A stretch of 48,255 nucleotides of DNA. Source: Lachnospiraceae bacterium. GTDB lineage: Bacteria > Bacillota > Clostridia > Lachnospirales > Lachnospiraceae. The stretch covers positions 1-48,255 of the forward strand of contig JAFRKV010000050.1 in NCBI GenBank assembly GCA_017431515.1, written 5' to 3'. The translations under genes and the position numbers were made by a program. A model generated the notes under the pieces. That model was given only the letters and a program-made list of their open reading frames with translations. It did not search any database and had not been told where the DNA came from. Of this stretch, positions 8,067-16,675 are shown piece after piece (positions within the stretch are counted from its first letter, which is position 1; each line of letters opens with the position of its first letter).

Positions 8067-8240
8067 CTTAGCGAATTCGAGCAAAGCGAAGAATGAGGTT
8101 AGCTATTTCCATACAGGGGCACTGGCTAGAAACGCAGGAATCTTTGATTCCGATGCGTTTCTGCCCCTACTTGATAATGAAGCAAGTGCGAAAGCACGCA
8201 GGTGAATTTAGTGGCATCGGATGTGAAATAGCTTAGCGAA
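8057..8240 (+). repeat. Structured palindromic element bounded by an exact 19-bp direct repeat
   Basis: TGTGAAATAGCTTAGCGAA occurs at 8057-8075, overlapping the leuS stop codon, and again at 8222-8240. Between them GAAATAGCT (8060-8068) can pair with AGCTATTTC (8101-8109), as can the second copy at 8225-8233. A long hairpin follows: GGGGC (8116-8120) with GCCCC (8163-8167), AGAAACGCA (8128-8136) with TGCGTTTCT (8154-8162), and GGAATC (8137-8142) with GATTCC (8146-8151) around a TTT loop. A small hairpin GTGC-GAAA-GCAC (8186-8197) has a GNRA-type loop. No coding content was seen. It could be a REP/MITE-like genomic repeat or a 3'-UTR RNA. The long hairpin has no T-run after it, so intrinsic termination is doubtful. 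Confidence 0.6.
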
Positions 8241-8285
8241 GTATGATATAGATAAATGCAGCATAAACACACAAAGGAGACTCCC

Positions 8286-9494
8286 ATGGAAAAAATCAAA
8301 ATGCAGACCCCCCTCGTCGAAATGGACGGGGACGAAATGACAAGAATCCTCTGGCAGATGATCAAGGACGAACTAATCCTCCCGTTTGTGGATCTGAAAA
8401 GCGAGTATTATGATCTTGGCCTGAAACACCGGAATGACACCGACGATCAGGTGACCGTCGATTCCGCGGAAGCCACCAAAAAGTACGGCGTGGCGGTGAA
8501 ATGCGCCACCATCACCCCGAATGCGGCCCGCATGACAGAATACGACCTGAAGGAAATGTGGAAGAGCCCCAATGGCACCATTCGCGCGATCCTGGACGGC
8601 ACAGTGTTCCGCACACCCATCCAGGTCAAAGGCATCGAGCCCTGCGTGAAAAACTGGAAAAAACCCATCACCATCGCGAGACACGCGTACGGGGATGTGT
8701 ACAAAGCGACGGAGATGAAGGTGGACGGCCCCGGCAAGGCGGAGCTTGTTTTCACCGCAGCAGACGGGACCGAAAAGAGAGCCCTCATCCATGAGTTTAA
8801 AGGCGCCGGTATCCTGCAGGGGCAGCATAACATCAACGAGTCCATTGCAAGCTTCGCCAGAAGCTGTTTTGCCTATGCATTGGATCAAAAGCAGGAGCTT
8901 TGGTTCTCCTCCAAGGATACCATCAGCAAGCAGTATGACCACACCTTCAAGGATATTTTTGCCGAGATCTTTGAAAAGGAATACAAGGCGAAATTTGAAG
9001 AGGCGGGGATCACTTATTTCTATACCCTGATCGACGATGCCGTGGCGCGGGTCATGAAGTCTGAGGGTGGCTTTATCTGGGCCTGCAAGAATTATGACGG
9101 AGACGTCATGAGCGATATGATCAGTTCCGCTTGCGGGTCACTGGCCATGATGACGTCGGTGCTCGTTTCTCCTCACGGATACTTCGAATACGAAGCGGCC
9201 CACGGGACAGTACAGCGTCATTATTACAAACACTTAAACGGCGAGGAGACCTCGACGAATTCCGTGGCGACCATCTTCGCCTGGACCGGGGCATTCCGGA
9301 AACGCGGCGAGCTGGATCATCTGCCGGAGCTTTGCCGTTATGCGGATGCGCTTGAAAAGGCATCCCTTGCGACCATCGAATCCGGGCGGATGACAAAGGA
9401 TCTCGCGCTGATCACCACCTTGCCGAACCCGGAAGTCTTAAACAGCGAAAACTTCATCAAGGCCATTCGTCAGGAACTGGAAAAACTCCTTTAA
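8286..9494 (+). CDS. icd: NADP-dependent isocitrate dehydrogenase, eukaryote-like homodimeric type
   Basis: Oxidises isocitrate to 2-oxoglutarate and CO2 with NADP+, supplying 2-oxoglutarate for glutamate synthesis. 402 residues, resembling the IDH1/IDH2-type subfamily rather than the E. coli Icd type. Substrate-binding motifs seen are [21 protein letters not shown], with the phosphate-binding Ser/Asn/Arg, and [12 protein letters not shown], with the Arg equivalent to human R132. The metal/catalytic region is [41 protein letters not shown] contains the Arg-His pair associated with NADP choice. The ATG at 8286 has AAAGGAG about 8 nt upstream; an upstream in-frame ATG at 8256 lacks a ribosome site. 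The structured repeat lies just before it. rex follows after 61 bp, so redox control is plausible, but no Rex operator was found. Confidence 0.95.
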   Translation: MEKIKMQTPLVEMDGDEMTRILWQMIKDELILPFVDLKSEYYDLGLKHRNDTDDQVTVDSAEATKKYGVAVKCATITPNAARMTEYDLKEMWKSPNGTIRAILDGTVFRTPIQVKGIEPCVKNWKKPITIARHAYGDVYKATEMKVDGPGKAELVFTAADGTEKRALIHEFKGAGILQGQHNINESIASFARSCFAYALDQKQELWFSSKDTISKQYDHTFKDIFAEIFEKEYKAKFEEAGITYFYTLIDDAVARVMKSEGGFIWACKNYDGDVMSDMISSACGSLAMMTSVLVSPHGYFEYEAAHGTVQRHYYKHLNGEETSTNSVATIFAWTGAFRKRGELDHLPELCRYADALEKASLATIESGRMTKDLALITTLPNPEVLNSENFIKAIRQELEKLL

Positions 9495-9555
9495 GAGGGG
9501 TTACAGATTTCAAAATCGAAAAACGATGTCTGCCTTTGAGCAAGGAGGAACGACT

Positions 9556-10179
9556 TTGGCGAAGGACATTTCAAAAGCCGTCATCCGACGATTGCCGCGT
9601 TATTACCGGTATCTCGGGGAATTGATGGAAGAAGGCGTGGAACGCATTTCTTCCCATGATCTTTCTGAACGGATGCATGTGACCGCCTCCCAGATCCGTC
9701 AGGATCTTAATAATTTCGGCGGGTTCGGTCAGCAGGGATACGGGTATAATGTGAATTTTCTCTATGAAGAGATCGGCAAGATCCTCGGTCTCACGCGCCG
9801 GCATCCGATGATCGTGATCGGGGCGGGGCATCTCGGACAGGCAATTGCAAACTACGTGAAATTCGAAAAGCTCGGTTTTTTGATCATCGGGCTTTTTGAC
9901 GTTGATCCGGCCCTTGTGGGAACTGCCGTGCGGGACATCCCGGTGCTCTCGATCTCGGAACTGCCGGAGTTTCTGCAAACCCACGAGGTGGAGATCGCGG
10001 CGCTGACCATGCCGAAAGCGGAGGCGGATTCCATTGTCAACACGTTGACCGGTAACGGGATTCGGGCCATCTGGAATTTTGCCCATGTGGATCTCGCCGT
10101 GACGGACATGGTGGTGGAAAACGTCCACCTTTCCGACAGTCTGATGGAGCTTTCCTATCGTATTTTACAAAGCGAGTAA
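9556..10179 (+). CDS. rex: Redox-sensing transcriptional repressor Rex
   Basis: A cytosolic DNA-binding protein that senses the NADH/NAD+ ratio and represses fermentation and respiration genes when NAD+ dominates. The N-terminal winged helix has KAVIRRLPRYYRYL and SEEL-type recognition text MHVTASQIRQDLNNFGGFGQQGYGY. The Rossmann domain begins VIGAGHLGQAIANY and continues through IIGLFDVDPALVG. The C-terminal helix that swaps between subunits reads VENVHLSDSLMELSYRIL. The start is TTG 9556, with AAGGAGG at 9542-9548 seven nt upstream; an ATG at 9526 would add ten unrelated residues with no ribosome site. The product is 207 residues, the usual length. Confidence 0.95.
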   Translation: MAKDISKAVIRRLPRYYRYLGELMEEGVERISSHDLSERMHVTASQIRQDLNNFGGFGQQGYGYNVNFLYEEIGKILGLTRRHPMIVIGAGHLGQAIANYVKFEKLGFLIIGLFDVDPALVGTAVRDIPVLSISELPEFLQTHEVEIAALTMPKAEADSIVNTLTGNGIRAIWNFAHVDLAVTDMVVENVHLSDSLMELSYRILQSE

Positions 10180-10188
10180 CAAAGAAGT

Positions 10189-10839
10189 ATGGATGAAAAA
10201 AAGGATTTCAGTCAACTGATCAAAGCAGCGAAGATTCCGATTCTGATTCTGGATCAGAAATGGCATCAGCTTTTCCTTGTCAACGGGAAACCGGAAGAGA
10301 TCGAGGAAAAGGAGCAGGAACTGAATGAGCTTTTGCAGAAAGAGGCGCGCTGCAAGCAGGATATCAAGGACTACAAAAAGGTGAAACAGAACCTCATGGA
10401 CGGCATCGTGGCCGGTATGGATGACAGCAGCGAACAACGCACCATTGATGTAGAGGAAAAGAAGCGGCTCATTGACGACGCCAATGCCAAGATCGACGAG
10501 TTGGAGGATATGCTGCTGGAGATTCCGCGGCAGATCCGGGAGACCAACGAAGCACTCATGGTGATGACTGCCGATTACTGCTATGACAATTTCCGGAAAA
10601 ACACCGAAAAGATCAATGAGATCTCGGCCTGGATCAAGCAGGTGCGGCATGATCTGAAGGTCAATGTGGTCAAAAAGCAGAACCGGGAGATCAACACCAG
10701 GCAGATGTATGCCTATATGCATGATGTCTTCGGACCCCAGGCCACGAATCTGTTTGACCTCCAGAATATGGACATCAATTTGAATTTCCACGAAGAGAAA
10801 AAAGAAGAAAAGAAAGAGCAGAAGAAGGAATCCACCTGA
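10189..10839 (+). CDS. Conserved-looking coiled-coil protein, function unknown
   Basis: 216 residues, cytosolic, no signal peptide or membrane helix. Residues about 36-125 are rich in Glu, Lys and Leu with heptad spacing (IEEKEQELNELLQKEAR, EEKKRLIDDANAKIDELEDMLLEI) and should form long coiled coils. The C-terminus is a run of Lys and Glu (EEKKEEKKEQKKE). No catalytic motif was recognised. It starts 9 bp after rex and ends 2 bp before nnr, with only a weak AAAGAAG before the ATG, so it is likely translated from the same transcript. Position between a redox regulator and a nucleotide-repair enzyme is not enough to assign a role. Confidence 0.75.
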   Translation: MDEKKDFSQLIKAAKIPILILDQKWHQLFLVNGKPEEIEEKEQELNELLQKEARCKQDIKDYKKVKQNLMDGIVAGMDDSSEQRTIDVEEKKRLIDDANAKIDELEDMLLEIPRQIRETNEALMVMTADYCYDNFRKNTEKINEISAWIKQVRHDLKVNVVKKQNREINTRQMYAYMHDVFGPQATNLFDLQNMDINLNFHEEKKEEKKEQKKEST

Positions 10840-10841
10840 TC

Positions 10842-12344
10842 ATGGAATATCTGGTAAATGCGAAGGAAATGAAGGCCTGTGACGAGCAGACCTCCAAAGA
10901 ATACGGGATGCCTCCGGTGGTACTCATGGAACGGGCGGCAGAGGCCGTTGCAGCAGAGGTGATAAAGCGGACGAAGAAAGAGGCTTCCATCCTCGTCCTC
11001 TGCGGCGGTGGCAATAACGGCGGCGACGGCTATGCTGCTGCGCGGCTGTTGTTTTTGCAGGGATATGATGTGAGCCTTTACGCTCTTGCCGCTCCCGCGA
11101 AGGGCTCTCTTTGCGAGAGTGAGCAAAAGATCTGCCGAAACTACGGGATCAAAGAACTTTCCGCTTTGCCGGAAAAGGAACCGGATGTGGTGATGGATGC
11201 CGTTTTCGGCACCGGACTCTCCAGAGACATCACAGGACCCATTGCAGAGACGTTACGGGTCGTCAACGCCTGGGCCTGCCAACGGATCGCCGTGGATATT
11301 CCCAGCGGCGTTTCTGCCGATCACGGCAGGATTCTCGGCATCGCCTTTCAGGCGGATCTCACCGTGACCTTTGCCTACAGGAAACTGGGGCAGATCCTGT
11401 TTCCCGGTGCCGCCTGCTGCGGGGAACTCCTTTGCGCCGATGTCGGGATCACGGATCACGGCTTTTTAAACCGGATGCCCCGAGTCTGCAGCCTGACAAC
11501 GGAGGATCTTTCCCTGCTGCCGGAACGGAAGGCGGACAGCCATAAAGGAGATTTCGGAAAAGTGCTGGTGATCGCCGGTTCTCCTTCGATGTGCGGAGCA
11601 GCGGCATTTGCCGCAGAGGCGGCGTATCGCATGGGCGCCGGACTGGTGCAAATCTTTACGGCGGAGGAAAACAAAACCGCGCTGCAGACCCTGGTTCCGG
11701 AAGCGCTGCTTTCCACTTATAAAAACGAGAAGCATGACGAAAAAACGCTGATTGAAGCGATCCACTGGGCGGACGTCGTCCTCATCGGCCCCGGGCTGTC
11801 CACCTCGTCCACCGCGGAGAAAATTCTGAAGACTACCTTAAAAAGCGTCTCCGTTCCGTTGGTCATCGACGCAGACGGCATCAACCTGCTGGCCAAGGAA
11901 CCGGAGATCTTAAAAGGCCCCCATACGGACGTGATTTTGACGCCGCATATCGGTGAAATGTCACGACTGACCGGAGATTCCCCCATGTATATCAAGGAAG
12001 AACGGATGCGGATCGCAGAAGACTTCGCTAACGAATACAACGTGATCCTCACCTTAAAGGACAGCCGGACCGTGACCGCCGTGCCATATGGCAGGCTTTA
12101 TCTCAACCGGAGCGGAAATCACGGGATGGCCACAGGCGGCAGCGGAGATATGCTGTCCGGCATGATTGCAGGGCTGCTTGCCGTGGGAGCGGGTGCAGAG
12201 CATGCCGCGGCGCTGGCGGTTTTCATGCACGGCCTGGCCGGGGATCTGGCCGCAAAGGAAAAGGGAGCAGCCTCCATGCTGGCGCGGGATCTTCTGTCCA
12301 TGCTGCCGGAGATATGGAAGAATGCAAGGGAGCAAACACCGTGA
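10842..12344 (+). CDS. nnr: Bifunctional NAD(P)H-hydrate epimerase / ADP-dependent NAD(P)H-hydrate dehydratase
   Basis: Repairs damaged hydrated NADH and NADPH: the N-terminal YjeF_N domain epimerises R-NAD(P)HX and the C-terminal kinase-like domain dehydrates the S form with ADP. The first half (about 1-215) has LCGGGNNGGDGYAAARLL, VMDAVFGTGLSR and VDIPSGV. The second half (about 225-490) has GDFGKVLVIAGSPSMCGAAAFAAEAA, VLIGPGLST, LTPHIGEMSRL, the nucleotide motif LKDSRTV and NHGMATGGSGDMLSGMI, which includes the catalytic Gly-Asp. The length of 500 residues fits the fused Nnr. The start at 10842 follows AAGAAGGAA. It ends in a GTGA overlap with the alr start, so the two are translationally coupled. 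Confidence 0.95.
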   Translation: MEYLVNAKEMKACDEQTSKEYGMPPVVLMERAAEAVAAEVIKRTKKEASILVLCGGGNNGGDGYAAARLLFLQGYDVSLYALAAPAKGSLCESEQKICRNYGIKELSALPEKEPDVVMDAVFGTGLSRDITGPIAETLRVVNAWACQRIAVDIPSGVSADHGRILGIAFQADLTVTFAYRKLGQILFPGAACCGELLCADVGITDHGFLNRMPRVCSLTTEDLSLLPERKADSHKGDFGKVLVIAGSPSMCGAAAFAAEAAYRMGAGLVQIFTAEENKTALQTLVPEALLSTYKNEKHDEKTLIEAIHWADVVLIGPGLSTSSTAEKILKTTLKSVSVPLVIDADGINLLAKEPEILKGPHTDVILTPHIGEMSRLTGDSPMYIKEERMRIAEDFANEYNVILTLKDSRTVTAVPYGRLYLNRSGNHGMATGGSGDMLSGMIAGLLAVGAGAEHAAALAVFMHGLAGDLAAKEKGAASMLARDLLSMLPEIWKNAREQTP

Positions 12345-13513
12345 TACCGACCATAGACCGTTTTCAGCGGATCCGCGCAGAGATTGATCTGGATGCGATC
12401 CGCTTCAATCTGGAAAATATGAAACAGCACCTGCCCGATGGGACAGAGATGTACGCCGTGATCAAGGCCGAAGGATATGGACACGGTGCCGTGGAGATTG
12501 CGCAGGAGATCGAAGACCTTCCTTATCTGCTCGGGTTTTGCGTCGCGACAGCGGAAGAGGGCGTGACTCTGCGGGAAGCCGGGATTCAGAAGACGATTTT
12601 GATCCTCGGCTATACGTTTACGGAAAGTTATGACGCCATTGTACAGCAAAATCTGACGCCCACTATCTTCTCCCTGGCCTCGGCCGAGGGGCTTTCTGCC
12701 GCTGCGGCAAAGCAAGGCAAAACCATTCCCTTTCATTTGGCCATTGATACCGGAATGAGCCGGATCGGACTGCAGGTGACAAAGGAGGATGCAACGGTCG
12801 CGGGTGAGATCATCCGTCAGCCGTACCTGTCCTTTGAAGGGATTTTTACCCATTTCGCCAAAGCGGACGAAAGAGATAAGACCGCAACGACGGCGCAGTA
12901 CCAGCGCTTTTTGGAGATGCTTTCTTACCTGAAGGAACAGGGGATCACGATTCCGAGAACTCACTGTGCCAACAGCGCCACCATCATGGAACTGCCGGAA
13001 TACGCCATGGATGCTGTCAGGGCCGGGATCACCATGTACGGGCTCCTTCCTTCGGCGGAAGTGGATCCGACACGGCTTTCGCTTGCGCCCGTGATGGCGC
13101 TTACCAGCCATGTTTCCCATGTCAAAACCCTGACCGAAGGCCGCATGATCAGCTATGGCGGCACCTATACGGTACACGGAAAACAAACCATCGCCACGGT
13201 GCCGGTGGGCTATGCGGACGGATATCCCAGAAGCCTCTCCAACTGTGGCGAGGTGCTGATCAAGGGGAAACGCGCCCCCATCTGCGGACGGGTCTGCATG
13301 GATCAGTTCATGGTGGATGTGACCGAGATCGGCGAGGTACAGGTGGGCGATGAGGTGCGGCTCCTCGGCGCCCAGGGGGAAGAACGCATCACGCTGGAGG
13401 AACTTGCGGAGAAATCCGGACGGATCAATTACGAGCTGGCCTGCGATATCGGCAAGCGGGTACCGCGGATTTTCCTGAAGGGATCCGAAATCATCGCGAC
13501 ACGCCAGTTTTAG
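12341..13513 (+). CDS. alr: Alanine racemase
   Basis: PLP-dependent racemase that makes D-alanine for peptidoglycan. The PLP lysine lies in YAVIKAEGYGHG near the N-terminus, the barrel carries HLAIDTGMSRIGL and THCANSATIMELP, and the catalytic Tyr of the second domain is in MISYGGTYT, followed by VPVGYADGYPR and GRVCMDQFMVDVT. The start is GTG 12341, which overlaps the nnr stop as GTGA, with AAGGGAG about 8 nt before it. An upstream ATG at 12314 has no matching ribosome site. 390 residues, the normal length. No type-II toxin is adjacent, although alr is often next to mazF-like genes in other Firmicutes. Confidence 0.95.
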   Translation: MIPTIDRFQRIRAEIDLDAIRFNLENMKQHLPDGTEMYAVIKAEGYGHGAVEIAQEIEDLPYLLGFCVATAEEGVTLREAGIQKTILILGYTFTESYDAIVQQNLTPTIFSLASAEGLSAAAAKQGKTIPFHLAIDTGMSRIGLQVTKEDATVAGEIIRQPYLSFEGIFTHFAKADERDKTATTAQYQRFLEMLSYLKEQGITIPRTHCANSATIMELPEYAMDAVRAGITMYGLLPSAEVDPTRLSLAPVMALTSHVSHVKTLTEGRMISYGGTYTVHGKQTIATVPVGYADGYPRSLSNCGEVLIKGKRAPICGRVCMDQFMVDVTEIGEVQVGDEVRLLGAQGEERITLEELAEKSGRINYELACDIGKRVPRIFLKGSEIIATRQF

Positions 13514-13552
13514 CGAATAAACGCAAAATCTAAATGGCGTTTCCGGAATGGG

Positions 13553-13581
13553 TTGTGTTCAAAAATGAAAAATGCTAAAAT
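13553..13581 (+). promoter_or_regulatory. Sigma70-type promoter at the head of the yebC run
   Basis: TTGTGT (13553-13558) and TAAAAT (13576-13581) have exactly 17 bp between them. The site sits in the 102-bp gap after alr, the only clear promoter before the long gene run that follows. AAACGC (13519-13524) with GCGTTT (13537-13542) could form a weak stem just upstream. Confidence 0.7.
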
Positions 13582-13615
13582 AGTTTACAAAGTGTAGAAG
13601 AGGAGTCAAATTGTC

Positions 13616-14344
13616 ATGTCCGGACATTCAAAATTTGCGAATATCAAGCATAAAAAAGAGAAAAATGACGCTGCCAAAGGCAAGATTTTTACCATGATCG
13701 GCCGCGAGATCGCGGTTGCGGTGAAGGAAGGCGGGCCGGATCCGGCCAACAATTTCCGCCTGGCGACGGTGATTCAGAAAGCAAAAGCCAACAATATGCC
13801 AAACGACACCATCGAGCGCGGCATCAAGAAGGCTGCCGGCGAAGGCGGCAATGTCAATTACGAGGTCTGCACCTACGAAGGCTACGGCCCCGGCGGCACG
13901 GCCATCATCGTCAAATGCCTGACGGATAATAAGAATCGTACCGCGGCAAACGTCCGGAACTGCTTTTCCAAAGGGCAGGGCAATATCGGGACACAGGGCT
14001 GCGTCTCCTATATGTTCGATGAAAAAGGCCAGATCGTCATTGACCGCGAGGAATGCAGTATGGAAGCGGACGATCTGATGATGCTGGCGCTGGATGCCGG
14101 CGCGGATGATTTTACCGAGGAAGAGGACAGCTTCGAGATCTTAACCGATCCCGCTTCCTTTGAGGCTGTGCATCAGACCCTTCAGAAGGAAAACATCCCC
14201 ATGGTCAGCGCGGATGTCAGCCTGATCCCGCAGAATTACGTGGAGCTCACGGAGGAAGCAGATCTTGCCAATATTCAAAAGATTCTGGATCTGCTGGATG
14301 AAGACGACGATGTGCAGGAAGTCTACCATAACTGGAATGAGTAA
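13616..14344 (+). CDS. yebC: YebC/TACO1 family protein
   Basis: A 242-residue member of the YebC/PmpR family, long called a transcriptional regulator; relatives such as TACO1 and some bacterial YebC act on translation. The N-terminus GHSKFANIKHKKEKNDAAKG, then REIAVAVKEGGPDP and NNFRLATVIQKAKANNMP, are highly conserved family signatures. The C-terminal part is acidic and ends with a run of Asp/Glu and VYHNWNE. ATG 13616 has AGAGGAG about 10 nt upstream. It is the first gene after the promoter at 13553-13581. It is not adjacent to ruvC, which is common elsewhere. Confidence 0.95.
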   Translation: MSGHSKFANIKHKKEKNDAAKGKIFTMIGREIAVAVKEGGPDPANNFRLATVIQKAKANNMPNDTIERGIKKAAGEGGNVNYEVCTYEGYGPGGTAIIVKCLTDNKNRTAANVRNCFSKGQGNIGTQGCVSYMFDEKGQIVIDREECSMEADDLMMLALDAGADDFTEEEDSFEILTDPASFEAVHQTLQKENIPMVSADVSLIPQNYVELTEEADLANIQKILDLLDEDDDVQEVYHNWNE

Positions 14345-14359
14345 GAGGAGCGCTCGCTT

Positions 14360-15838
14360 ATGAAACGGATTTTATATGCTGCATCTGAATGTGTACCGTT
14401 TATCAAGACAGGAGGTCTGGCGGATGTCTGCGGGGCGCTGCCGAAGGAATTTGATAAGCGTTATTGGGATGTCCGCGTGATCATTCCGAATTACTCCTGC
14501 ATTGACTGGAAATACCGCAGTCAGTTTGAGTATCTGACGAATTTTTATCTTACTGTGGGACCGGATCTCCAGGATAAATACGTGGGGATCTTCCGCTACG
14601 TCAGAGACGGCGTCACCTACTATTTCATCGATAATGAAGAGTATTTCAATTGTGTCGTGCCTTACGGCGACATCCGTTATGATATCGAAAAGTTCTGCTT
14701 TTTCTGCAAAGCAGTGCTGTCCGTCCTGCCGGTGATCGATTTCCGGCCGGATATCATTCACTGCCATGACTGGGAGACCGGGCTGATTCCCGTGTACCTG
14801 AAAAATGAATTCCAGGGCAATATGTTCTACTGGGGCATCAAAACCATGATGACCATCCATAACCTGAAATTCCAGGGGGTCTGGGATAAGAAAACCTTAA
14901 AGGGTCTGTCGGGACTTCAGGATTATCTTTTCACACCGGACAAGCTGGAGTTCCATAAGGACGCCAATATGCTGAAGGGCGGTCTCGCCTACGCGGATTA
15001 TATCACCACCGTCAGCGATACCTATGCCAAGGAGATCCAAACCCCGTACTACGGCGAGGGCTTAGACGGCCTGCTTTCCTCCCGCCATTTTGACATGATG
15101 GGGATCGTCAACGGCATTGATTATGATACCTATAATCCTGCCACGGACCGCAAAATCTATGTCAAATACGATCAGTCGGATTTCCGTAAGAAAAAGTTCC
15201 GCAACAAAGAGGAACTGCAGAAAGAACTGGGTCTCGTACAGGATAAACGCAAGATGATGATCGGTCTCGTAAGCCGTCTGACGGATCAGAAGGGACTGGA
15301 TCTTGTCGCTTATGTGATGGAGCAGCTGGTGGATGAATTCACGCAGCTGGTGGTCATCGGAACGGGAGAAGAGCGGTATGAAAACATGTTCCGCCATTAC
15401 GCATGGAAGTATCCGGATCATGTGTCTGCGAATATCTGCTATTCCGACGCGCTGGCGCATAAGCTCTATGCGGCGGCGGATGCCTTTTTGATGCCTTCCC
15501 GATTTGAGCCCTGCGGCCTGACACAGCTGATTTCCTTCCGCTACGGGACTGTGCCCATCGTCCGCGAGACGGGCGGACTGAAAGATACGGTGATCCCGTT
15601 CAATGAATATGACAATACCGGCGATGGTTTTTCCTTCGCCAATTACAACGCGCATGAGATGCTGCGCATCATCAATTACGCAAAAGAGGTCTTCTTTGAC
15701 AAAAAGGCAAAGTGGAATAAGATGATCGAGCGCGGCATGGGCAAGGATTTCTCCTGGCAGAATTCCCGCATTAAGTATGAGGATCTTTACAACTATCTGA
15801 TCGGCGATCAGATTGAAGGATCTGCAGATTCGGAGTAA
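14360..15838 (+). CDS. glgA: Glycogen synthase (ADP-glucose, GT5)
   Basis: Adds glucose from ADP-glucose to growing alpha-1,4-glucan. 492 residues. The N-terminal Rossmann domain shows the KTGGL loop (ECVPFIKTGGLADVCGALP), and IIHCHDWETGLIPVYL is visible further on. The C-terminal domain carries GLVSRLTDQKGLDL and the donor-binding PSRFEPCGLTQLISFRYGTVPIVRETGGL. It has GAGGAG (14345-14350) and starts 15 bp after yebC. No glgB, glgC, glgD or glgP lies in the window, so the rest of the pathway must be elsewhere. GT5 enzymes from Gram-positives usually use ADP-glucose; this is from family knowledge. Confidence 0.94.
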   Translation: MKRILYAASECVPFIKTGGLADVCGALPKEFDKRYWDVRVIIPNYSCIDWKYRSQFEYLTNFYLTVGPDLQDKYVGIFRYVRDGVTYYFIDNEEYFNCVVPYGDIRYDIEKFCFFCKAVLSVLPVIDFRPDIIHCHDWETGLIPVYLKNEFQGNMFYWGIKTMMTIHNLKFQGVWDKKTLKGLSGLQDYLFTPDKLEFHKDANMLKGGLAYADYITTVSDTYAKEIQTPYYGEGLDGLLSSRHFDMMGIVNGIDYDTYNPATDRKIYVKYDQSDFRKKKFRNKEELQKELGLVQDKRKMMIGLVSRLTDQKGLDLVAYVMEQLVDEFTQLVVIGTGEERYENMFRHYAWKYPDHVSANICYSDALAHKLYAAADAFLMPSRFEPCGLTQLISFRYGTVPIVRETGGLKDTVIPFNEYDNTGDGFSFANYNAHEMLRIINYAKEVFFDKKAKWNKMIERGMGKDFSWQNSRIKYEDLYNYLIGDQIEGSADSE

Positions 15839-15849
15839 GCAAAGAAGCA

Positions 15850-16674
15850 ATGACTTATCTATATGCCATCTTGATGGGAGTGATTCAGGGACTGACCGAA
15901 TTTCTCCCTGTCAGTTCGTCAGGACATCTGGCGATCTTTCAGATCGTGTTCGGCGTGGAGTCGCCCGGGCTGTTTTTTGATGTGCTTTTGCACATCGGGA
16001 CGCTGGTCGCTGTATTCATCTGTTTTTACAAGGATATCGGAAAAATGATCGCGGAGCTGTTTCTCATGATCCGGGATCTGTTTTTGCACAAAAAGGTCCT
16101 GACCAACGCTTACCGCAAGATGGATCTGATGCTGATCGTGGCCACGATCCCCACCGGGATCATCGGTGTGCTGGACTCCGACCTTGTGGAGAAGGCCGGG
16201 AAGATCCTGATCTTCCCCGGCATCTGCCTGCTCATCACCGGCGTCATTCTCCTGATCGCGGATCGCTGTCCCGAAGGGAAGAAGCTTCCGAAAAACACCA
16301 CCTTTACCAATGCGTTTCTGATCGGGATCGCCCAAGGCGCAGCCACGCTTCCCGGCATTTCCAGATCCGGCACCACCATCACTGCCTGCCTGCTTTCCGG
16401 ATTTCAGAAAAAATATGCGGTGAAGTTTTCCTTTTTGCTTTCCATTCCGGCGATCCTGGGATCGCTGGTGTTTGAACTGAAAGACATTGAGCTTTCCGCC
16501 ATCAATTCCCATGATGCGCTGTGCTATGTGATCGGCATGATCGTGGCCGCCGTCGTGGGTTACATCAGCATCCGCACGATGCTTGTTATCGTTCGGAAAA
16601 AGAAGTTTCTTGGTTTTGCGATCTACTGCTTCGCCATCGGCGCGGCTTCCATCATAGGCTATTTTGTGATCTGA
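15850..16674 (+). CDS. uppP: Undecaprenyl-diphosphatase (bacitracin resistance BacA family)
   Basis: Integral membrane phosphatase that converts undecaprenyl diphosphate to undecaprenyl phosphate, recycling the lipid carrier for wall polymers; overproduction gives bacitracin resistance. 274 residues with about eight predicted helices. The two family motifs are seen: [13 protein letters not shown] near the N-terminus with the catalytic Glu, and [13 protein letters not shown] in the second half. It starts 11 bp after glgA, with a weak AAAGAAG ribosome site, and the next gene begins 2 bp after its stop. Its place beside ftsK and upstream of the shape operon fits envelope synthesis. Confidence 0.95.
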   Translation: MTYLYAILMGVIQGLTEFLPVSSSGHLAIFQIVFGVESPGLFFDVLLHIGTLVAVFICFYKDIGKMIAELFLMIRDLFLHKKVLTNAYRKMDLMLIVATIPTGIIGVLDSDLVEKAGKILIFPGICLLITGVILLIADRCPEGKKLPKNTTFTNAFLIGIAQGAATLPGISRSGTTITACLLSGFQKKYAVKFSFLLSIPAILGSLVFELKDIELSAINSHDALCYVIGMIVAAVVGYISIRTMLVIVRKKKFLGFAIYCFAIGAASIIGYFVI

Positions 16675-16675
16675 T

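Noticed and set aside
8116-8167. Intrinsic terminator for leuS
   Set aside because: The stem is strong but the following bases are TACTTGATAA with no T-run, so ordinary termination is not supported.
8057-8240. Rex operator upstream of icd
   Set aside because: TTGTGAA at 8056-8062 matches one half of the Rex consensus, but the partner half reads CTTAGCG instead of TTCACAA, so the palindrome is absent.
12119-13186. 355-residue minus-strand open frame opposite alr
   Set aside because: It is the antisense shadow of nnr and alr; the + strand proteins there are fully conserved and recognisable.
13519-13542. Terminator after alr
   Set aside because: AAACGC and GCGTTT could form only a 6-bp stem with a 12-nt loop and no T-run.
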